From assembly GCF_029714285.1 (NCBI RefSeq), contig NZ_CP121662.1, positions 1,240,001 to 1,304,000 of the forward strand: 64,000 nt of DNA, read 5' to 3'. Shown here piece after piece: positions 57,965 through 64,000 of the stretch. The position numbers were made by a program, and so were the translations under genes. The notes below the pieces were generated by a model. That model searched no databases, was not told the origin of the DNA, and saw nothing but the letters and a program-made list of their open reading frames with translations. The number at the start of each line of letters is the position of its first letter. Position 1 is the stretch's first letter. Source of the stretch: Rhizobium sp. CB3090. GTDB lineage: Bacteria > Pseudomonadota > Alphaproteobacteria > Rhizobiales > Rhizobiaceae.

Positions 57965-58797
57965 TGAGCCGCGAACTCAGGCTGCGCATCATTTCCGGCA
58001 TCATTCTTGCCGCGATCGTTCTGGCTGCCACCTGGTATGGCGGTCTGAGCTTTCGTATCCTGGCGGCGGCGATCGGCCTGCTTGTCTATTATGAATGGTC
58101 GACGATAACGGACCTGCATGGTCGCGATCCGCAGGGCAATGCACTCGGCTGGCTCGGCCTCCTGCTGATAGCCGGCGCGACGCTCACTGCAGAATCCGTT
58201 TATTCCCTCGAACTATTGGTCCTTTTTGTAGCGGTCACGGCGATCATGGTCGCTGTGCGCCGTAGAAGCTGGTGGCTGCCCGGCGGAATATTCTATGCAG
58301 GGTTGACGGCGATCGCCCTTGCCGAGATTCGGGACGACGATCTGCGCGGCTTCGTGCTGATGCTGTTCATTTTCGCCACGGTTTGGGCGACGGATATTTT
58401 TGCCTATTTCGTCGGCCGCGCCATCGGTGGAGCGAAGCTTGCGCCGCGCATATCTCCGGGCAAGACCTGGTCGGGCGCTATCGGCGGCGCGATCGCCGCG
58501 GTGGTTGCCGGAACAGCGGTCGTCTGGAGCTTTTTCTCGGCAGATGGTTTATGGATTCCTGCGCTTGCGCTGGTGTTGTCGATCTGCAGCCAAATCGGCG
58601 ATCTTTTCGAGTCTTTCATCAAGCGCCGCTTCGGAGTGAAAGATTCCAGCCACCTGATTCCCGGTCATGGCGGCGTTATGGACCGGGTCGACGGACTAAT
58701 TTTTGCTTGTTTTGCAGCGTTTTTGTTGGCTATCGTAATATCTCTGACAATAAGCGGCGAGACTATGTCATTGGGCGGCGTTCTGCTCGGTGTCTGA
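57964..58797 (+). CDS. cdsA: Phosphatidate cytidylyltransferase
   Basis: A 277-residue integral membrane enzyme with about eight helices making CDP-diacylglycerol, the precursor of all phospholipids. The C-terminal signature SFIKRRFGVKDSSHLIPGHG is intact, followed by GVMDRVDGL. Translationally coupled to uppS. Confidence 0.96.
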   Translation: MSRELRLRIISGIILAAIVLAATWYGGLSFRILAAAIGLLVYYEWSTITDLHGRDPQGNALGWLGLLLIAGATLTAESVYSLELLVLFVAVTAIMVAVRRRSWWLPGGIFYAGLTAIALAEIRDDDLRGFVLMLFIFATVWATDIFAYFVGRAIGGAKLAPRISPGKTWSGAIGGAIAAVVAGTAVVWSFFSADGLWIPALALVLSICSQIGDLFESFIKRRFGVKDSSHLIPGHGGVMDRVDGLIFACFAAFLLAIVISLTISGETMSLGGVLLGV

Positions 58798-58821
58798 AAT
58801 CAACGCGAACAGGATCGTGGC

Positions 58822-60495
58822 ATGGGTAGCGCGGCAGGCATTATCGGCTTCTTGACGAACAACGTCATCACGTTTGTTTTCGTATTGTCCTTGCTCGTTT
58901 TCGTGCATGAAATGGGTCACTATCTGGTGGGGCGCTGGTCCGGCATCCGCATCATGGCCTTTTCGATCGGCTTCGGTCCGGAAGTCGCCGGCTTCACCGA
59001 TCGCCACGGCACGCGCTGGAAGCTGTCGATCATTCCGCTCGGCGGCTATGTCCGCTTCTTCGGCGACGAGGATGCGTCGAGCAAGACTGATGTCGATCAG
59101 CTCGCGGCCATGACCGAGGAGGAGCGCGCCCGATCCTTCGGCGGCGCCAAACTCTGGAAGCGGGCCGCAACTGTCGCGGCCGGTCCTATCGCCAACTTCA
59201 TTCTCGCCATCGCAATCTTCGCCGTACTCTTCGGCGTCTATGGCCGCACCGTCGCTGATCCGGTCGTGGCCGTGGTCATGCGCGGCAGTGCCGCGGCTGA
59301 AGCGGGGATCGAACCGGGCGACCGTCTGGTTGGCATCGACGGCACCAAGGTGACGACGTTCGATGAGGTGCAGCGCTATGTCGGCCTGCGACCCGGCCGC
59401 AATATCGTGTTGACCGTGGAACGTGACGGTCAGAAGCGCGACTTCCGCATCGTGCCGAAACTCGCGGAAGATACCGATCAGTTCGGCAACAAGATGGAGA
59501 TGGGCCGCATCGGCATCGCGCTCGTAGACCCGCTGGTGACGGCGGTTGAGCCCGGCGGACCGGCAGCGCGGGCGGGCGTTCAGGCGGGTGATCGCCTGAT
59601 CGCCGTCGACGGCAACAATGTCGCGACCTACTATGATGTTGCCCGCTATGTGGTCGATCATCCCGGCAAGAGTCTCCTCTTGACGGTCGAACGTGACGGC
59701 CAGACGCGCGATTTTCCAATGGTGCCGGAAACGTTGACCGCGACCGATGCTTCCGGAAACAAGAAAGACGTCGGCAGTATCGGCATTTCGCCTGTCGATC
59801 CGCTCGTCGCTTCGATCGCACCTGACAGCCCGGCGCAAGAGGCAGGCATCGCGCTTGGCGACCGCATCCTCTCCGTGGACGGGCATGTGATCGACTCAAT
59901 CGGCGACGTGCAGCGTTACATAGCTTCTCGTCCGGACAAGCCCGTGATGTTGTCCATTGAGCGCAGCGGCGGGACGCATGACATTCAGGTGGTTCCGAAG
60001 AAGACCGAAGAACCCGATGCCTTCGGCAAAGAGACGGAGATCAGCAGCATCGGAATTACTGACGGCCAAAAGCCCATCAAGCTCCGTTATGAGGCATATG
60101 GTCCGTTCCAGGCTCTGGGCGAAGGCATCAGGCAGACCGGCAATATCGTGTCTGGCACCTTCGAATATCTCGGCAATGTCATCGGCGGTTACATGAAGGC
60201 GGATCAGCTAGGCGGCCCCATTCGGGTAGCACAGCTTTCCGGGCAGATGGCAACCCTGGGCTTTTCGGCGGTGCTGCAATTCGCCGCCATACTTTCTGTT
60301 TCCATTGGGTTATTAAATTTGATGCCGGTGCCGGTACTTGATGGCGGGCACTTGATGTTCTATGCGATTGAAGCCGTAAGGGGAAAACCGTTGGGTGCTC
60401 GGGCACAAGACATCGCTTTCCGGATTGGTTTTGCGATGGTGCTGTCGCTCATGGTGTTTGCGACATGGAACGACATCAGCTCCAGGATAGGCTGA
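58822..60495 (+). CDS. rseP: RseP site-2 metalloprotease with three tandem PDZ domains
   Basis: A 557-residue intramembrane protease. The zinc motif HEMGH is at residues 29-33 in the first helix, and the third ligand is in PVPVLDGGHL near residue 505. Between them lie three PDZ domains beginning at residues 147, 237 and 327, each exactly 90 residues apart and sharing AGxxxGDRLxxVDG and a C-terminal GxIGI. Most rhizobial RseP proteins are about 370-380 residues with a single PDZ, and E. coli has two. The catalytic ends are normal. It normally cleaves anti-sigma factors; the added PDZ repeats may change substrate gating, which is inference. Confidence 0.96.
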   Translation: MGSAAGIIGFLTNNVITFVFVLSLLVFVHEMGHYLVGRWSGIRIMAFSIGFGPEVAGFTDRHGTRWKLSIIPLGGYVRFFGDEDASSKTDVDQLAAMTEEERARSFGGAKLWKRAATVAAGPIANFILAIAIFAVLFGVYGRTVADPVVAVVMRGSAAAEAGIEPGDRLVGIDGTKVTTFDEVQRYVGLRPGRNIVLTVERDGQKRDFRIVPKLAEDTDQFGNKMEMGRIGIALVDPLVTAVEPGGPAARAGVQAGDRLIAVDGNNVATYYDVARYVVDHPGKSLLLTVERDGQTRDFPMVPETLTATDASGNKKDVGSIGISPVDPLVASIAPDSPAQEAGIALGDRILSVDGHVIDSIGDVQRYIASRPDKPVMLSIERSGGTHDIQVVPKKTEEPDAFGKETEISSIGITDGQKPIKLRYEAYGPFQALGEGIRQTGNIVSGTFEYLGNVIGGYMKADQLGGPIRVAQLSGQMATLGFSAVLQFAAILSVSIGLLNLMPVPVLDGGHLMFYAIEAVRGKPLGARAQDIAFRIGFAMVLSLMVFATWNDISSRIG

Positions 60496-60686
60496 TGGGG
60501 CAGTGAGAGGAAATTACGATTTATTTACGATGTTTCAAAGCTGTAGTGGCGAATGAGCCACGGTTTGAAATGAAGTAAACAGAAATTAACTTGCTCCCTT
60601 GCTTGTATGTCAAAAGCGGGTAAAACGACACACGTGGCCGGAATCGGGTTCGCTCGGGGCTGGGGACGACTGAAAAAAGGTAAGAA

Positions 60687-63026
60687 GTGAAAATGAAGGC
60701 TGGTTCAAGATTTTTGAACGCAGTGTCGGCGGTAGCGCTGTCTGCTGGTGTTGTTGCGTCGGGCGCTGGTGTTATCACCCTTGCTTCTGCCTCAGTCGCA
60801 GAAGCCGCTGTCATCCAGCGGGTTGATGTCAGAGGAGCTGAACGCGTTGGTGCAGATGCTGTTCGCGACAATATCACGATCAAGCCCGGCAAGAGCTTCT
60901 CGCCAGCGGACATCGATAATTCGGTAAAGCAGCTTTATGCCACCGGATATTTCTCCGATGTACACGTGACCGTCTCCGGCAGCACGCTGGTCATTTCCGT
61001 CAAGGAAAACCAGTTGATCAACGCCGTGGTTTTCAACGGCAACCACAAGATCAAGGACGACAAGCTTCAGGGCATCGTCCAGACCCATGCGGCTGGCCCT
61101 TACAGCGAAACCCAGATCCAGGCCGACATCAAGACCATCAAGGATGCTTACGCCGCAATCGGCCGTAATGAAGTCCAGGTGACGACGCAGACCGTGCCGG
61201 TCGCGCAGGGCCGCATCAATGTGGCCTTCGTCATCAACGAAGGTGATCGCACCAAGATCGACAAGATCAATTTCTCGGGCAATCAGGCCTATAGCAGCGG
61301 CCGTCTCGCTTCGGTTATCAGCACCAAGAAGACGAACTTCATGTCGTTCCTGACCCGCAAGGACGTTTATAGCCCGGAACGCCAGCAGGCGGACCAGGAT
61401 GCGCTGCGTCAGTTCTATTACAATCACGGATATGCCGACTTCCGCATCGTCAGTGCCGATGCGACGCTGAACGAGCAGTCCAACGAATACACGCTGAACT
61501 TCAATGTCGATGAAGGTCCGCGCTATACCTATGGCGACATCAATGTCGTTTCGACAGTCGAGGGTATCAATGCGGATGACCTGAAGAGCCTGGTCATCAC
61601 GCACAAGGGCGATGTCTACAGCGCCAAGGACATCCAGACCTCGATCGAAAACATTTCCAAGCGCGTTGCTGCGGCCGGCTATCCGTTTGCCCGCATCACG
61701 CCACGCGGCAATCGTGACCTGACCGGCCACACGATCGGTATCGAATATCTGGTCGACCAGGGCGAGCGCGCCTATGTCGAGCGCATCGAGATCCGCGGCA
61801 ACACCCGCACGCGCGATTACGTCATTCGCCGCGAGTTCGACATCAATGAAGGCGATGCCTTCAATCAGGAAATGATCACCCGCGCCAAGCGTCGCCTCGA
61901 CGCCCTCGGCTACTTCACCAAGGTTGACATCAGCACCGCCCAGGGCAGCGCCCCGGACCGCGTCGTCGTGATCGTCAACGTCGAAGACCAGCCGACCGGC
62001 TCGTTCGGTATCGGCGCCGGTTACGCTGTCGGCAACAATGGCGGCCTTCTGCTGGAAGCTTCGGTCGAAGAAAAGAACTTCCTTGGTCGCGGTCAGTACA
62101 TCCGTATCGCTGCGGGTGCCGGTACGGAAGGCAATCGTACCTACAACATCTCGTTCACCGAGCCTTATTTCCTCGGCTATCGTCTGGCTGCCGGCTTTGA
62201 CATCTTCCGGAACCAGACGTCGAGCGACGATTTCTACGATTATTCGGAAGAGGGCTTCTCGCTGCGCGTCACTGCGCCGATCACCGAGAACTTCGCGACG
62301 ACCCTGCGCTACAATTATAAGCGTCTCCAATACGACGGTACCAACGACTGGGAGAACAATCTGTCTGCTCCCTATCTGAATCTCGTGAACAATAGTCCAT
62401 GGGTTCAGTCGACGGTTTCGCAGACCTTCACCTACAACACGCTGGATGATCAGAATCTGCCGCGTGAAGGTATCATTGCCAAGTTCACGCATGAATATGC
62501 AGGTCTGGGTGGTGACTCCGACTTCTATAAGCTGAGCGGCAAGGCGCGTTACTACAAGATGATCAGTGACGAAGCTGACATCATCGGTTCGCTGACGGTT
62601 GGTGCTGGCTATGTCATGCCGACAGGCGATCACCTGAACGTCTTCGATCAGTTCACGCTTGGCGGTCGTGAAATTCGCGGCTTCGAAAATGCCGGTATCG
62701 GTCCGCGTTCGTCGCATGGCGATGCGCTGGGCGGCACGACCTACTTCACGGCTTCGGCTGAAGCAAGCATGCCGATGCCGGGCGTTCCGCAGGATATCGG
62801 TCTGCGCGTCGCAGCCTTTGCCGACGCAGGTACGCTCTATGGCAACAAGGCGGATCTCTTTGGTGACGTGTTGCACAACGACAGCTCGATCCGTGCTTCG
62901 CTGGGTGCAGGCCTGATCTGGTCGTCGCCCTTCGGTGTCATCCGTGTTGACTATGCTGTGCCGGTTCTCAAGGAAGACTACGACAAGACCGAGAATTTCC
63001 GGTTTGGCATTGCCAACCAGTTCTGA
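60687..63026 (+). CDS. bamA: Outer membrane protein assembly factor BamA
   Basis: A 779-residue outer-membrane protein with a signal peptide cleaved near VAEA-AV (residue 40), five POTRA domains (about residues 42-440) and a C-terminal 16-strand barrel ending in FRFGIANQF, with the terminal Phe required for insertion. The conserved barrel motif GGxxxRGF appears as [10 protein letters not shown] near residue 660. It inserts beta-barrel proteins into the outer membrane. GTG at 60687 or ATG at 60693 may start it. Confidence 0.97.
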   Translation: MKMKAGSRFLNAVSAVALSAGVVASGAGVITLASASVAEAAVIQRVDVRGAERVGADAVRDNITIKPGKSFSPADIDNSVKQLYATGYFSDVHVTVSGSTLVISVKENQLINAVVFNGNHKIKDDKLQGIVQTHAAGPYSETQIQADIKTIKDAYAAIGRNEVQVTTQTVPVAQGRINVAFVINEGDRTKIDKINFSGNQAYSSGRLASVISTKKTNFMSFLTRKDVYSPERQQADQDALRQFYYNHGYADFRIVSADATLNEQSNEYTLNFNVDEGPRYTYGDINVVSTVEGINADDLKSLVITHKGDVYSAKDIQTSIENISKRVAAAGYPFARITPRGNRDLTGHTIGIEYLVDQGERAYVERIEIRGNTRTRDYVIRREFDINEGDAFNQEMITRAKRRLDALGYFTKVDISTAQGSAPDRVVVIVNVEDQPTGSFGIGAGYAVGNNGGLLLEASVEEKNFLGRGQYIRIAAGAGTEGNRTYNISFTEPYFLGYRLAAGFDIFRNQTSSDDFYDYSEEGFSLRVTAPITENFATTLRYNYKRLQYDGTNDWENNLSAPYLNLVNNSPWVQSTVSQTFTYNTLDDQNLPREGIIAKFTHEYAGLGGDSDFYKLSGKARYYKMISDEADIIGSLTVGAGYVMPTGDHLNVFDQFTLGGREIRGFENAGIGPRSSHGDALGGTTYFTASAEASMPMPGVPQDIGLRVAAFADAGTLYGNKADLFGDVLHNDSSIRASLGAGLIWSSPFGVIRVDYAVPVLKEDYDKTENFRFGIANQF

Positions 63027-63076
63027 TATCGGCAGCCCAGAACTGCGGGCTTAACACCGTTCTGGAGCTGGTGCTT

Positions 63077-64000
63077 ATGGAACATATCGGTTTTTTCCCG
63101 CCCCATGATGGCGTCAGCCTCCGCGCGCTGGCCGAATATCTTGGGGCGGAGCTTGTTGACGAGGCCGCGGCCGGCGTCGTCATCAAGTCCATCGCTCCCG
63201 TCTATCGGGCTGGCGAAGGCGACGTTTGCTATATTCTCTCTCGGAAGAATCGTGCGGAACTGGAGACCTGTCGGGCTTCGGCAATCATTTGCTTGCCGGC
63301 GCTGAAGTCTTTCGTTCCCGCGCATATCCCGGTTCTCCTTTCCAGAAAGCCGCATACGGATTTCGCGCTGGCGGGTGCTTTGCTGCATCCGCAGGCCATG
63401 CGTCCGGTTGCGCTGACATCGACGCCGACGCAGATTTCGCCGGCGGCTTTCATCGATCCGACCGCCAAGCTTGAAGCGAATGTCGGTGTCGAGCCGTGCG
63501 CAGTCATCGGAGCTGGCGCTGAGATCGGCGAGGGCACGCGCATCGGAGCCGGCGCAATGATCGGGCCGGGCGTCAAGATCGGGCGCAATTGCACGATCAG
63601 CGGCGGCGCGAGCGTGCTTTGCTCCTATCTCGGTAATGGCGTTATCATCCACAATGGCGCGCGCATCGGCCAGGATGGATTTGGTTATGCGCCGGGACCG
63701 CGCGGCATGGTGAAGATCGTGCAGATTGGCCGCGTCATCATTCAGGATAATGTCGAGATCGGCGCTAATACCACGATCGATCGCGGCACCATGGATGATA
63801 CGGTCATTGGCGAAGGCACGAAGATCGACAATCAAGTGCAGATCGGACATAACGTCCGCATCGGCCGCCACTGCGCCATCGTCAGCCAGGTCGGCATCGC
63901 CGGCAGTACGGTAATCGGCGACGGCGTGCAGATCGGTGGTCAGGCAGGCTTGAACGGCCATATTCATATCGGCGACGGCGTTCAGATCGGCGCCAAGAGC
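63077..64000 (+). CDS. lpxD: UDP-3-O-(3-hydroxymyristoyl)glucosamine N-acyltransferase (partial)
   Basis: The first 308 codons of lpxD, cut by the window edge. ATG at 63077 ([15 protein letters not shown]) follows GGAG; the frame is open to 64000. The N-terminal uridine-binding domain (residues about 1-100) leads to hexapeptide repeats with [13 protein letters not shown] holding the catalytic His (about residue 257). It adds the second acyl chain in lipid A synthesis; fabZ-lpxA-lpxB would be expected next. Confidence 0.97.
   Translation, partial: MEHIGFFPPHDGVSLRALAEYLGAELVDEAAAGVVIKSIAPVYRAGEGDVCYILSRKNRAELETCRASAIICLPALKSFVPAHIPVLLSRKPHTDFALAGALLHPQAMRPVALTSTPTQISPAAFIDPTAKLEANVGVEPCAVIGAGAEIGEGTRIGAGAMIGPGVKIGRNCTISGGASVLCSYLGNGVIIHNGARIGQDGFGYAPGPRGMVKIVQIGRVIIQDNVEIGANTTIDRGTMDDTVIGEGTKIDNQVQIGHNVRIGRHCAIVSQVGIAGSTVIGDGVQIGGQAGLNGHIHIGDGVQIGAKS

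Noticed and set aside
60792..62876. 694-residue minus-strand open frame
   Set aside because: Antisense to bamA; no ribosome-binding site and no recognisable motif.

Overview
The window is a stretch of ordinary chromosome from an alphaproteobacterium of the family Rhizobiaceae, most likely a Rhizobium. The signs are the aapJQMP general amino-acid permease operon with a divergent metC, class I PHB synthase and phasin, fused secDF, tandem DUF1127 mini-proteins, an alpha-r14-like anti-Shine-Dalgarno sRNA, a RIME-like mosaic repeat, and the order rpsB-tsf-pyrH-frr-uppS-cdsA-rseP-bamA-lpxD. Coding density is high and base composition is even. The only trace of an insertion is an integrase remnant against a tRNA-Arg gene near 33.6 kb.

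Layout. 0-8 kb: the end of pcm, a LysM/LytM envelope protein, a DUF815 ATPase (opposite strand), then yajC, secDF, an Mth938-like protein, a squalene-synthase-like protein and a small membrane protein whose 3' end runs into a mosaic repeat. 8-13 kb: trmFO, two tiny DUF1127 genes, a three-hairpin sRNA, a DUF2157/GDYXXLXY gene pair. 13-19.5 kb: tRNA-Leu, tig, a cupin protein divergent from a winged-helix/TPR regulator, sthA, a tyrosine phosphatase. 19.7-24.7 kb: phaC, sfsA, map and radC on the minus strand, with a SHOCT lipoprotein divergent from phaC. 24.9-29.4 kb: an aminotransferase, hom and recJ. 29.4-34.9 kb: three tRNA-Glu genes, a proline-rich lipoprotein, gloA, a double cold-shock protein, a DUF192 protein, tRNA-Pro, an NDUFS4-like protein, tRNA-Arg with integrase debris and small orphan genes. 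35-45.4 kb: aapJQMP, metC, a flavin monooxygenase, an NDUFS6-like zinc protein, an alpha/beta hydrolase, an enoyl-CoA hydratase, cysE, a DUF3126 protein. 45.8-53.4 kb: phasin, clpS-clpA, a four-gene minus-strand operon (RidA, glycerophosphodiesterase, FemAB-like GNAT, HIT), eipB. 53.6-64 kb: the translation, lipid and outer-membrane assembly operon, cut off inside lpxD.

How the genes work together. Envelope building dominates: Sec export (yajC, secDF), undecaprenyl and CDP-diacylglycerol synthesis (uppS, cdsA), intramembrane proteolysis (rseP), outer-membrane assembly (bamA), lipid A (lpxD), and envelope integrity factors (eipB, the LytM protein). A second theme is respiratory complex I: four separate genes encode homologues of mitochondrial complex I assembly or accessory proteins (NDUFAF3-, NDUFAF6-, NDUFS4- and NDUFS6-like), two of them adjacent. 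A third is carbon storage (phaC, phasin), with similar palindromes in front of both genes.

No complete new defence or mobile system was found. The most unusual features are an RseP protease with three tandem PDZ repeats of exactly 90 residues each instead of the one expected, the complex I satellite genes, and the three-loop anti-SD sRNA next to the DUF1127 pair.
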